Below, in pieces: positions 53,250-63,764 of a DNA stretch of 64,000 nucleotides. The stretch lies in assembly GCF_902459505.1 (NCBI RefSeq), contig NC_047095.1:117119380-117183379 (forward strand). The letters are read 5' to 3'. The notes beneath the pieces are model-generated. The model made no database searches. It was not told the origin of the DNA and saw nothing but the letters and a program-made list of their open reading frames with translations. This DNA comes from Geotrypetes seraphini (taxonomy: Eukaryota > Chordata > Amphibia > Gymnophiona > Dermophiidae). A program made the translations under genes and the position numbers. Position 1 is the first letter of the stretch. Each line of letters starts with the position of its first letter.

Positions 53250-53365
53250 GCCAAGTTTCCAAGTTTATTTAAAATTTTTTATCCCGCCCTAGGGAAAAAC
53301 TTCAAGACGGCTTATAATCTAAAGCATATTTAAAATACATATTAAACAAAAGAATCCACACATAA
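53250..53365 (-). mobile_element. LINE 3' end
   Basis: 'ccaagtttatttaaaattttttatcccgcc' then 'agacggcttataatctaaag'; cut by the following Helitron. Confidence 0.55.
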
Positions 53366-54466
53366 TCTAATATAATAAAACGGTAAGCCGCGCATGCGCA
53401 CTTCCTATGCGTGCATCCGTTTTCTGTGAGCTGTAGCACACATAGGAAGTGTGCATGCACGGCTTACGGTCTGGCCTCACGCGAGGCAAGACAAGTGGCA
53501 TGCGCGCCCTTCCCTGCTCTCCACCGCTGCCGGCCGCTAGCACCCCCTGCCCTCTCCGTCGCCTCCCGGCTCCAGCGGCGTAGGCAGCACTTTAAACACG
53601 CTGCTTCGCGCCCTTCTCTGCCGATTTCCTCTGCCGCGTCTCTGATGACATCATCGGAGACAGACGCGGCAGAGGAAATCGCCAGTAGAAGGCCGCGAAG
53701 CAGCGTGTTTAAAGTGCTGCCTACGTGGCTGGAGTCCCGAGGTTTGTCAGCGGTAGGAGGGTCAGGAGCAGGCCGGATTGACAACGGCAGTAAAAGAAAG
53801 GGGAGGGGCTGAACGGAGCAGGGAAGATAAGGGAAGAAAAGGGAAAGGGGGAGTGGGGGAAAGTGCTGCTACTGCTTCTACACAGGAAAGGGGGGATAGG
53901 AGGGAAATGCTGTTGTTGCTGCATAGAGAAGTGGGATGGAAATGCTGCTGCACAGGGAAATGGGGAAAAATGACAGAAAGACAGCGGGAGGGAGGGAGAC
54001 AGAAAGAAAGAAAGACACAGGGGCAGGGAGAGGGACAGAAAGACAGGCAGAGAAAGGGGGCCAGAGAGAGATTCAGCGGGAGAGGGAAAGGGGGCTGCTT
54101 TGGGGGGAGGGGTGTGCTTGGGGCAAACTGCTTTGCTCTGGGGGGGAAGACAGAAGGGGCCATGGAGAGACAGGGAGAGGGATAGGGGGCTGCTTTGGGG
54201 GGAGGGGTGTGCTGGGGGGAGACAGAAGGGGCCATGGAGAGATAGGGAAAGGGGACAGACAGCTTTGCTCTGGGGGGGAAGACAGAAGAGGGCCATGGAG
54301 AGACATTTGGGGGGGAGGTGGGTGCTGGGGGCAGACGGCTTTGCTCAGGGGGGAGGGGGAGACAGAAGGATACAGACAGTGGCCAAGGAGAGAGAGAGAT
54401 AAAGAAACACAGACAGACAGACACATCTATTCTAGCACCCGTTAATGTAACGGGCTTAAAGACTAG
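53366..54466 (+). mobile_element. Non-autonomous Helitron, larger
   Basis: 5' TCTAATATAATAAAACGG after host A (53365); 3' hairpin GCACCCGTTAATGTAACGGG, CTAG at 54463-54466, host T. It contains a long near-perfect palindrome (53579-53725; arms start 'cgtaggcagcactttaaaca') and tandem G-rich modules with 'gggggaagacagaag'. Open frames here are low-complexity artefacts. Confidence 0.92.
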
Positions 54467-54467
54467 T

Positions 54468-55445
54468 AATAGTAATAATAATTCAAAGTAAAAATGAAAA
54501 ATTAATGATATTCTGTTGTCAGTCTTTATTGTTTTGTTTCTGTGTAGGAATGCCACAAAGGAAGCACACACATGCAATCTTAGAGTCGAGAGGAGACGCT
54601 CCAAATGAATGGTCTCTCCCTCTTTTTATTGAGAATCATATCTCCATTAATTACTTAGTTAATGCTCTACAAGGTTATAATTTCATAATGCATTTACAGT
54701 GAGGATTAAGCCATGGTTTATCTATATCATATGTGTCTCAAGGCTACTATCTCACGCGACATATGAATACATAATAACAGTTATAATAAAGTGATTCCCA
54801 ATGTGTACCTTTCTGATATGTCTCAAATCTTACTATATCCTCTACTGCACAGCTTTAAATATGGTTAAAGGGAGCTTCAACTATCAAACAATATCTCCAC
54901 CTGATAGTATAACTTTCTATCAGTTAACTTGCACCCCTTCACTTTTTAGCTTTTTTAGAACCTCAGCGCCACCACTCAGAGCTCAAATCTTACTATGGCA
55001 TGTGACAGTCCAAAGGATATAATGCATGCTTCTTAAGCTCTCTTGATTAGCCTTGCTCAGGCAAAGTCTGATTGTTGCCCATATAAGGGATGCTTAAACA
55101 AGATAAGAGAAAAAGGGTAAATGTATGTCTGGTTAATATGTGGCAAGGGAGGGGGGAATGCCTCAGCCTTCTGCTCAAGGTGCAACCCTTGTCCTTGCTT
55201 AGAATGTATACCTGGCATGAGGGAGAGGGAGAGGAAATGAGAAACAGGGCCTCAGAACCAAACCCAGGCCTAGATCCACACACAGGCCTCGATCCGCACA
55301 CAGGGCCCAGGTCGGTGTGCCTACCTGGCCTGCGCTCAGAACCGCCTGCGTGCGGACCCCGCCAGTGATCTGATGCCCTGGATCAGAACTTATCAGATCT
55401 CCATCCCTACATTTCTGTTACATGCCACTATGTTTCTTAGTCATT
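54468..55445. other. No gene recognised
   Basis: AT-rich first half; short frames around 55047-55368 contain a 'cctagatccacacacagg' micro-duplication. No domain. Confidence 0.35.
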
Positions 55446-55447
55446 CA

Positions 55448-55670
55448 TGATAATAATAATAATGATTTTATTTGTTTGTTTTCCAAGTAAATCCAAATAT
55501 AACATACATAATTAGAGCATACTAAAGATAAAAACAAGTATTAAAACAATATGTAAGAGCATGATGCAAGTCAAAATAAACACAAACATCCCATAAATTA
55601 TGAGGAGCAGAATGATTCTAACATTAGTAAGAGGAAATTAGAGACTGACGGTAATGATTTTATTAAGTTA
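55448..55670 (-). mobile_element. LINE 3' end
   Basis: (TAA)n start and 'gattttatttgtttgttttccaag' have the form of a minus-strand LINE tail. Confidence 0.4.
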
Positions 55671-55714
55671 TTTATTTCTATGCTGCAGCTTAGTTTGATG
55701 CGGTGTGCAAAGCC

Positions 55715-55870
55715 ACTGGAGTGGTTAGAGCTACAGCCTCAGCACCATGGGGTTCTGGGTTCAAATCCTATGCTGCTCCTTGTGACTCTGGGCAAGTCAC
55801 TTAATCCCCTATTGCCCCCCAGGTACATTAGATAGAGTGTGAGCCTGCCAGGACAGATAAGGAAAAATGC
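55715..55870 (+). mobile_element. tRNA-headed SINE
   Basis: Box A-like 'ctggagtggttagagctac', box B GGTTCAAATCC at 55758-55768, body 'ctgggcaagtcacttaatcc' and tail 'gtacattagatagagtgtgagcc'. It joins directly to the CR1 at 55871. Confidence 0.75.
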
Positions 55871-56957
55871 TTGGGGGTAATGGTGGACATGACAATGAAG
55901 CCGACGGCACAGTGCGCAGCGGCCGCTAAGAAGGCAAACAGAATGCTAGGCATAATCAAGAAGGGTATTACAACCAGAACGAAAGAAGTTATCCTGACAT
56001 TGTATCGGGCGATGGTGCGTCCGCATCTGGAGTACTGCGTCCAATATTGGCTGCCGTACCTTAAGAAGGACATTGCGTTACTCGAGAGGGTTCAGAGGAG
56101 AGCGACACGTCTGATAAAAGGTTTGGAAAACCTTTCATACGCTGAGAGATTGGAGAAACTGGGTCTCTTTTCCCTGGAGAAGAGGAGACTTAGAGGGGAT
56201 ATGATAGAGACTTACAAGATCATGAAGGGCATAGAGAGAGTAGAGAGGGACAGAAAGAGAGAGAGAAAGGGAGACAGAGAGAAATATATATAGAGAGAGA
56301 TAGAAAGAAAGAGAGAGAGAAAGATTGGAGAAACTGGGACTCTTTTCCCTGGAGAAGAGGAGACTTAGAGGAGATATGATAGAGACTTACAAGATCATGA
56401 AGGGCATAGAGAGAGTAGAGAGGGACAGAAAGAGAGAGAGAAATAGAGAGAGAGAGAGAGATAGAAAGAAAGAGAGAGAGAAAGGGAGAGAGACAGAAAT
56501 AGAGAGTGATAGAGAAAGATTGGAGAAACTGGGTCTCTTTTCCCTGGAGAAGAGGAGACTTAGAGGGGATATGATAAAGACTTATATGATCATGAAGGGC
56601 ATAAAGAGAGCAGAGGGGGACAGATTCTTCAAACTTTCGAAAAATAAGAGAACAAGAGGGCATTCGGAAAAGTTGAAAGGGGACAGATTCAGAACGAATG
56701 CTAGGAAGTTCTTCTTTACCCAACGTGTGGTGGAGACCTGGAATGCGCTTCCAGAGAGCGTAATAGGGCAGAGTATGGTACTGGGGTTCAAGCAAGGATT
56801 GGACAATTTCCTGCTGGAAAAGGGGATAGAGGGGTATAGATAGAGGATCCCTGCACAGGTCCTGGACCTGTTGGGCGACCGCGTGATCGGACTGCTGGGC
56901 ATGATGGACCTCAGGTCTGACCCAGCGGAGGCATTGCTTATGTTCTTATGCTCTTAC
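55871..56957 (+). mobile_element. CR1 LINE with triplicated coding segment
   Basis: MGVMVDMTMKPTAQCAAAAK, ANRMLGIIKKGIT, RPHLEYCVQYWLPYLKKDIA and LERVQRRATRLIKGLENLSY are textbook CR1 RT C-terminal text. The following segment ERLEKLGLFSLEKRRLRGDM with IETYKIMKGIERVERD is present three times (56147, 56322, 56517), separated by (GAGA)n tracts. RTRGHSEKLKGDRFRTNARK and the 3' UTR ending 'attgcttatgttcttatg' follow. Confidence 0.88.
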
Positions 56958-56979
56958 CTGAATGTAAAACCACTTAGGC

Positions 56980-57154
56980 CAGGGGTGTCCAATGTCGGTC
57001 CTCGAGGGCCGCAATCCAGTCGGGTTTTCAGGATTTCCCCAATGAATATGCATGAGATCTATGTGCATGCACTGCTTTCAATGCATATTCATTGGGGAAA
57101 TCCTGAAAACCCGACTGGATTGCAGCCCTCGAGGACCGACATTGGACACCCCTG
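56980..57154. mobile_element. Palindromic hAT MITE, exact 8-bp TSD
   Basis: ACTTAGGC at 56972-56979 and 57155-57162. Terminus CAGGGGTGTCCAATGTCGG; arms inverted throughout. 175 bp. Confidence 0.93.
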
Positions 57155-57204
57155 ACTTAGGCTATAAGTGGTATAGAAATACTTTTAAAAAATAAAAAAA
57201 AACT

Positions 57205-57560
57205 GGCATTAACAGTTCTCATCCCAGAATATTTTATCATCACTAATTCCAAATATTCTAGGAAATCTCACACACTATTCTCTTTTCCATTTGGAGAGGG
57301 CTGTAAATTTTAATAATCCCAGGAGCGTCTGTTGTCTTTTCAAGCGGCTTTATAGGCTAAGGACCTGAATTATGTATTTACATCGTCCAACTCCTATCAA
57401 CAGTTTCGACGGGCTTTAAAAGCGCATCTTTTTATAGAATCTTTTGGAAGTTAGATCTTTGCTGCTGTATTTACCTGTATTCTTTATCTTTTGTGAACCG
57501 CATAGAACTTAGCAGTATTTGCGATATAGAAGTGAGTTTTATTGTATGTTATGTTATCAG
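57205..57560 (+). mobile_element. L2-like LINE 3' part
   Basis: 'caacagtttcgacgggctttaaaagcgc' (QQFRRALKAHLF) then 'gaaccgcatagaacttagc' and a (TTATG)n tail. Confidence 0.6.
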
Positions 57561-58000
57561 ATCCCTTGAAGGGCTCCTGAACTTTAGGAAAGCAATAAAA
57601 ACGTACTTCTTCACCTAATCCCCTTGCCTGATGCCGCATAGGTAAATAGGAAATGCATATTAGACTAGATCAGGGGTTAGGGAACTCCGGTCCTCAAGAG
57701 CTGTATTCCAGTCGGGTTTTCGGGATTTCCCCATTGAATATGCATTGAAAGCAGTGCATGCAAATAGATCTTACGCATATTCATTGGGGAAATCCTGAAA
57801 CCCCGACTGGACTACGGCTCTCGAGGACCGGAGTTCCCTACCCCTGGACTAGATTCTGTGTATAGTTTAAACTAGGATGAACACACTATATCACAAGTAA
57901 AACAAATTGTGAACCGTTGTGACTGTATACTGTGTATATATGTTTGCCAAAACATGGCCAGTGTCGGGTCATTCAATAAAGTTATCCTAATCGATGAGGT
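57561..58000 (+). mobile_element. LINE 3' end split by hAT MITE
   Basis: 'ttaggaaagcaataaaaacg' (FRKAIKTYFF) before, and 'gtgaaccgttgtgactgtat' with 'caataaagttatcctaa' after, the insert at 57671-57846. Confidence 0.6.
57671..57846. mobile_element. Palindromic hAT MITE, exact 8-bp TSD
   Basis: GACTAGAT at 57663-57670 and 57847-57854. Terminus CAGGGGTTAGGGAACTCCGG; close relative of 28170-28344. Confidence 0.93.
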
Positions 58001-58284
58001 CCTTGGTGCTGTTTTTATTTAAAACGATAAGAGCACGTACAGCATTTTACTATGCTTTATGTAATTAATTCACCCATGTGACCCGCCAATAAATGCTGGA
58101 TCTAAAAACCGGGCGAGTCTGTTTTATCTAATTTTTATAATTGAAACTGAACACCGCTTCAACTTGCCTTTGGCAAATGAAGTGGTATTGCAAACTGACA
58201 AACCAGAAACCATCATTTATATCTAGTCTCCAAACAGATTGGCTACAATAGAGATGAAAGCACTTTTTTATGTAATTCATGGTT

Positions 58285-58750
58285 ATGGCGTTCCCTCTAA
58301 GGTGAGAACGTGGTGAAAGCAGTTAGCTTAGCAGGGTTTAAAAAAAAACAAACAAACCCCCATTTGGATAATTTTCTAAAAATCCATAAGCCATTATTAA
58401 AATGAACATGGGGAAATCCACTGCGTCTAACTAGGTTAAGCAGTGTAAAATCTGTTTTACTCCTTAGGATCTTGCCAGGGACGTGTGACCTGAGTTGGCT
58501 ACTGGGCTTGATGGATCTTTGCTCTGTCCCAGTATGGCAGCTCTTAGGCGGTGGCTGTAGCCAGAAGGATGCTAGGCTGTGTTGATGCCCCTGTATAGGT
58601 CATTGGTGAGGTCGCACTTGGAGTATTGTGTTCATTTTTGGAGACTGTATCTGGTGAAGGATATAAAAAGACAAAGTGGTCCAGAGGAAGGCGGCAAAAA
58701 TGTCTTTGGGGAGAATGGGATGGAAAACAAATTAAATAAATATAAAGCAG
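58285..58750 (+). mobile_element. Two CR1-like LINE fragments
   Basis: 58300-58545 is a CR1-type 3' end ('ggcttgatggatctttgctc', 'cagtatggcagctctta'). 58550-58750 gives MPLYRSLVRSHLEYCVHFWR, a more internal RT block, so these are two copies or a rearranged one. Confidence 0.65.
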
Positions 58751-58754
58751 CTAG

Positions 58755-59115
58755 GTATATAACCTCTCTAACTGATGGGAGATGCCAATTATATCATAAG
58801 TGATATCACTCGGAGGACCTATTCTCTTTATACAATTCCTACAACCCAACCGGTCTGAGAAGGAGCATCTAATATGAGACATGAGTCTATTAGAAAGAGC
58901 TTGTGTACGTCACCCTCACTTCATTAGCCTTGGTGTCAAGAGAGAAGGAAAGTCAAATTTTTCTCACTGAAGCCTTAGGGACAGAACGTAAGAATGAATT
59001 ATTTAGAGCAGTTTCTACCACCTGCTCCACTGCCTCGAATTAATGGAGAGCTTGGATTAGCCAAACAGTAGCTCTTGGGGTGGGCATGAAGATACTGAAC
59101 CCATCGTCGTTATAG
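58755..59115. other. No gene recognised
   Basis: No domain or repeat family identified. Confidence 0.3.
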
Positions 59116-59119
59116 CACT

Positions 59120-59250
59120 AGGGCTGGTGGGCTCAGGGGATGGGCACAGGGATACAGTGTCTGTCACTTCTAGGGCACTGGAGACTGGAGGCTCAGGGGA
59201 TGGGCACAGGGATACAAAGCCTTTCTCCTCTAGGATACTGGGTACAGGCA
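59120..59250. repeat. Short tandem repeat, two main copies
   Basis: 'ggctcaggggatgggcacagggatac' at 59131 and 59190, with 'tctagggcactgg' and 'tctaggatactgg' following: period about 60 bp. Confidence 0.75.
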
Positions 59251-59344
59251 GTGTCATACCAAGAGTGTGTGTTGGGGGGTATTGTGCCCCAGCTTCAGGG
59301 AGCTTGGGAGTGCTGGAGCAATTGTGGGTCTGCAGACTGCCTGC

Positions 59345-59640
59345 ATGCAGTGGTATTAGTCGACCTTCAGCACCTACGTTGGCGCTATTCTCACAAAGAG
59401 AAGCTCTGGAAATGTAGGCCCGGAAAACCCTGGCCTACATTTCCAGTCCCTGTCTTTCACTTTGGTGCAATTCCGAAGCCAGTGCGATGCGTAATTGACA
59501 TACGTTCAGCAGCTGATTTTAGGAAGCCACCGATATCGACGCCGGTTTGAGAATCCGGGCCTGAATGCCTAAGATCACGTAGGCGCCGCTAGGCGTGATT
59601 CTACAAATGCTATCTAGCAGATGATGGACAGTTGCACTCA
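59345..59640. other. Unclassified; contains a hairpin
   Basis: 'ctctggaaatgtaggcc' at 59402 and 'ggcctacatttccag' at 59431 form a hairpin. The rest has GC-rich inverted fragments but no family was recognised. Confidence 0.4.
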
Positions 59641-59802
59641 ATGGCACTTAGGAGATTAATCCCCCCATTGCCCCAGGTATATTAGATAGATTGTGAGCCC
59701 ACTGGGACAAATGCTCAAGTACCTGATTAAATCCATAGTAAACCATTCTCAGCTCCCCTGGGAGAACAGTATAGAAAACGGGATAAATAAATAAATAAAA
59801 GC
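59641..59802 (+). mobile_element. SINE 3' body
   Basis: 'ttaatccccccattgcccc', 'ggtatattagatagattgtgagcc' and 'gctcccctgggagaacag' with (AAAT)n tail: full 3' half of the SINE, head missing. Confidence 0.7.
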
Positions 59803-59879
59803 AAACTGGCTCAGGTGTGACACCTAGTGGTTGAATTTAGAGCCTCTGATCCACCACAGTTGCTGCAATAACCAAGGTA

Positions 59880-60560
59880 GAATTACTACCACTGCTAATC
59901 ATTTCTATAGCGCTACTAGACATGCACAGTGCTGTCCCCATTCTATGCAAGTACTTCCTGTGTCCCCGGTGGGCTCACAATCTACGTTTTGCACCTGGGG
60001 GCTGTGGAGGGTTCAGTGACTTGCCCAAGGTCACAAGGAGCAGCGGTGAGCGTTGAACTCCGTTCCCCAGGATCTCAGCCCACTGCCTTGCTATTACAAC
60101 TATTATTGCTACCCCTGCTATCTCCAGAGTGCTACCGAATCTACGCAGCGCTGTCTCCAGCAGGGCACCTGATCACAGTTACACCCCTCCCCCGATCAAG
60201 CAGGGGAGAATACTTTAAATATATATTTTTTATTTCTCTTGCTACTTATTTTTTATCTCTATTTTTTATTTATTTTACTTATTTATTTTTAATTCTATCT
60301 TTAAATTTATTTATTCATTACTTGGTGGAATGCTCATTTCTATCTCTATCTCTGTCTTTATATTTTATCTTTATTTTTCATAAATTGTCTCTTCAGGTAC
60401 TTTAGTTAGATTGTGAGCCTTAGGGACAGTTAGGGAATTTCCAAGTACCTATCTTATTTATTTTTATTTATTGTATCTTTTAATGCATTCATTTTTGTAA
60501 ACCGCTTAGAAACCTCATGGTTATTAGCGGTATATAAGAATTAAATTAAATTAAACTATT
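59880..60560 (+). mobile_element. LINE-derived 3' sequences
   Basis: 59885-60095 repeats the L2-like 3' text of 7364-7470 ('ctaatcatttctatagcgct'). 60220-60555 is another LINE tail ('gtaaaccgcttagaaacc', 'gcggtatataagaattaaa') ending in (AAATT)n. Confidence 0.5.
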
Positions 60561-60599
60561 ATTGCTACCACTGCTATCTCCAGAGTGCTACCGAATCTA

Positions 60600-60870
60600 C
60601 GCAGCGCTGTCTCTAGAGCCTGGGATAGGCAGGTGGGCACGCAGGGCCCGGAAGTGACGTCAGAGAGAGGTGACACCAACGCGGGCAGCGGGCTCGTGAT
60701 ACTGCTCCCGCAGGGAAAATGATAGAGGTACGAGGGGCAGGGAAGGGGTGCGCACGTGCGCGGCAGGGGGTGTCAAAAAGGAGTGAGGGGGTGCAGAGAG
60801 GAGGACGGCTGCCAGCGCCCCTACCAAGACCACCCGGGGTGGACCACCCCTCTTATTACGCCACTGCCCT
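60600..60870. mobile_element. MITE copy, partial
   Basis: 'ggaagtgacgtcagagagagg' and 'ctcttattacgccactgccc' match interior and right end of the element at 61026-61452. Confidence 0.5.
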
Positions 60871-61025
60871 CATCCTAATTTATTTTAGAACCGTTACTAT
60901 GTTCCCCATATCTGAAAGATTTCCTCTGTCGTGACCTGTTCTCCTATCGTGATCCTGGTGGGAGGCTGCTGTTTTCCTCGATGTAGTTTTCTCCCTTTGT
61001 CATCTGCCCAACAAGGTAACTGGAG

Positions 61026-61452
61026 CATCACCCACCAGGGGCATAGCGAGAGGGAGAGGCGCCCCTCCCCCACCTTATTCACCCCGCCCGCTCCTTCCCC
61101 ACCCCCTCCCTGCTGCACGCATGCGTCCCTTCCCTTTCCCCTTTAACGTTCACGGCGCAAGCAGCAACCCCAACCTGCCCCTCGCGCCAGCGTCGGTTCT
61201 TCCTCTGATATCGCTTCCTAGGCACGGGCCCAGGAAGTGGTGTTCGAGGAAGAGCCGATGCTGGCGCGAGTAGCAGGTTGGGGTTGCTTCTCGCGCCCTG
61301 AACGTTAAAGAGGTACGAGGGAAGGGGTGTACACGTGTGTGGTTCTGGGGGGGAGGAAGGAGCGGGGGGGGGGCACAGAGAGGAGGACGGGTGCCAGTGT
61401 CCCAACCAAAATGGTGCCTAGAGCGGACAGCCCTCCCACCCTTACTATGCCA
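61026..61452. mobile_element. MITE with large internal palindrome
   Basis: Left end CCAGGGGCATAGCGAG, right end CTTACTATGCCACTT. Interior palindrome 61142-61309 with ends 'ctttaacgttcacggcg' and 'cgccctgaacgttaaag'. Same design as 22487-22848. Confidence 0.6.
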
Positions 61453-61555
61453 CTTCCACCACTCTATGTAGGGTCAAGACATCCCTGTTTAAATGCTGGT
61501 TGTGAAATCATCACCTTGCCAACCATGATGGGGATGATATGCGGTGTATTGGTGA

Positions 61556-61860
61556 CAGTATTTATTTATTTGTTCATTTTTATAGTCCGTCTTCCCCAGG
61601 AGCCCAGAACGGGTTACAATAAAATAAAATTAGGTACTTAGAACTTCCCTATCTGTCCCGAAGGCTCACAATCTAGCTAAAGTACCTGAGTAACAATTTT
61701 TGAAATAGTAAAGATATAACAAAATGCAAAGAATGGTGAGGGGAGAGTACAATTTAAATAATACAAAAGAAAAAGAAGAAAAGTCCCAAAGCAAGACAGA
61801 ATAGAAGTCCGTTAGGCTCTAATCACTGGCCAAAGGTGATCACTGGATCCTAGTCATGGG
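61556..61860 (-). mobile_element. LINE 3' end
   Basis: 'gtatttatttatttgttcattt' then 'agcccagaacgggttacaat': minus-strand 3' UTR. Confidence 0.55.
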
Positions 61861-61864
61861 CGAG

Positions 61865-62424
61865 GGCTAATAGCTGAAGATTGCAGGACAACGTTTGCGG
61901 GCTCTTCCTCCACTGACTCCCCAACATCCGATGCGCCATCATCTGACACCAGGCCTGGCTAACTCCAGCATCCGATCCTCCACTTTTGGCCCCAACCAGC
62001 TGTTTCCTCTTCCCACTCTGCCGCCAGAATTGAATCCTGGACGGGCTGTGGTGGTAGGTGACTGCAGCGCCGGTGTCACCATGGAGCTGGGGGGGGGGTG
62101 CCTTCATCCTCTTCCCATCCTTAGGTGGCTGCTTGTAGGCTCCTTCGCGTCGCCCACTCCTTCCTTTCAGTCTCTTTTTTTACTCTCACCAACTGCGCCT
62201 CCTCCTGACAGCGTCGATGTATTCAACTTAACAGTCAAGATGCCTTCCCCTCCCTCCTAAGCGGCACAGCCCCCACTTGTAGTATGCAACAATAAAATGA
62301 TCAACACACTGGAGTTGTCGAACCTTCACCTGTCTCTCATCACATGCAGGACATAGACTGTGCAAGTCTGTCCGGCGCCGGGCTCTGTTCCTCCATGCTG
62401 AAGTTGGCCACTCTTCTTTGTCTC
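61865..62424. other. No gene recognised
   Basis: Pyrimidine-rich, no domain-bearing frame. Confidence 0.3.
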
Positions 62425-62432
62425 GCCTAGGC

Positions 62433-62808
62433 CAGGGGTAGGCAATTCCGGTCCTCGAGAGCCGGAGCCAGGTCAGGTTTTCAGGATATCCACAATGAAT
62501 ATGTATGAGATGGATTTGCACCAGGGATCTCAAAGTCCCTCCTTGAGGGTCGCAATCCAGTCGGGTTTTCAGGATTTCCCCAATGAATATGCATTGAAAG
62601 CAGTGCATGCACATAGATCTCATGCATATTCATTGCAGAAATCCTGAAAACCCGACTGGATTGCGGCCCTCAAGGAGGGACTTTGAGACCCCTGATTTGC
62701 ACGCACTGCCTCCTTGAGATGCAAATCTATCTCATGCAAATTCATTGTGGATATCCTGAAAACCTGACCTGGCTCTGGCTCTTGAGGACCGGAATTGCCT
62801 ACCCCCTG
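62433..62808. mobile_element. Palindromic hAT MITE carrying a second hAT MITE
   Basis: Outer terminus CAGGGGTAGGCAATTCCGG with its inverse at 62790-62808; flanks GCCTAGGC (62425-62432) and GCCTAGGG (62809-62816), 7 of 8. The inner element occupies 62522-62694. Confidence 0.9.
62522..62694. mobile_element. Inner palindromic hAT MITE, exact TSD
   Basis: ATTTGCAC at 62514-62521 and 62695-62702. Terminus CAGGGATCTCAAAGTCCC; arms inverted over 173 bp. Younger than its host element by nesting. Confidence 0.93.
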
Positions 62809-62811
62809 GCC

Positions 62812-63228
62812 TAGGGTGACCAGGTTACCCATTCCAGAAGGGAGAGTTTTTGGCCAGTCCTGGATTTCTGCCAACCTCACCCTGGTGCATTATGGGACCC
62901 GCAGCACTGATTTCAATGGACTATAAATATGTCAGATACTAGAGTGATGGCATTCTGTATTGCTGGTTTTAAGATGTGGAATGATTTGGTAAGCTAACTA
63001 CGACTATGTACAGACTGGTTCTGTTGTTTATTACTTGTACAAAAGAAACAATTTAATTATGCAGATTTCAAGATTTGAGTTTTTGTTCTTATTTGATGTA
63101 AGTTGTTTAGTCTTCTTTAAACGGTATAGAAACATTTTATATAAATAAATACATTGCTTTGGGTGTAATTTTAAAACCAGGAATGGCCAAAAAGTCTCCT
63201 TTTTGGAGCGGGTAACCTGGTCACCCTA
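62812..63228. mobile_element. TIR element, superfamily unclear
   Basis: Ends TAGGGTGACCAGGTTACCC and GGGTAACCTGGTCACCCTA are exact inverses of 19 bp. 417 bp. The left terminus overlaps the target duplication of the adjoining hAT MITE, so that MITE landed at this element's edge. Confidence 0.8.
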
Positions 63229-63690
63229 CTTTCGCCACACATACGCATTCAAGCCTGGGGAGAGAATGGGTCTCCTTTAAAAGTACAGCCTGAGGACAGG
63301 GCAGGCCTCTTTGAACCCTCTGTAGCCCAGCGGACAATAAGACCCTGAGGAAGTGAAGCTGGGACTCCAGAGGGCACTCTTTATATTGGGAAGAAGGGGT
63401 AAGGCAGATTGAAAGAGAGAGGAAAACTCTTTTATCCCGTACAAAATCAGAATTTTAATTGACCATCTGCTACATGAAAGGGATGGGATGGGGGATTACT
63501 CTGAACAATGGCTGCTTTTTTAAGACTGCCTGACTGGGGGATGGATGAGGTGGGGGGGAGGTTGGTTATCTGTGGCTGTTCCAACTTTATTCTTGTTCAG
63601 TTGACCTTTTTTGTCATATTTTGTCTTTAGTTTCCGCAAATTGGGAGCTGTTGGGACAACACCCATATGTGGCAGACTCATCCTGCTTGT
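63229..63690. other. No gene recognised
   Basis: No domain or family identified. Confidence 0.3.
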
Positions 63691-63762
63691 CCTAGGAGAA
63701 AGTGTAGTTACTTACCTGTAACCTAGGTTCTCTGTGGACAGCAGGATAGTCAGCCACACAAT
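63691..63762. repeat. Palindromic splice-donor repeat, partial
   Basis: 'gaaagtgtagttacttacctgtaac' then 'tctgtggacagcaggatagtcagcc': half of the palindrome at 46073-46202. The minus strand carries the donor CAGGTAAGT at 63718-63710. Confidence 0.7.
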
Positions 63763-63764
63763 CT

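Noticed and set aside
53721-54604. Open frames of 190-280 codons on the minus strand
   Set aside because: Antisense of the G-rich tandem interior of a Helitron; proline/serine-rich low complexity.
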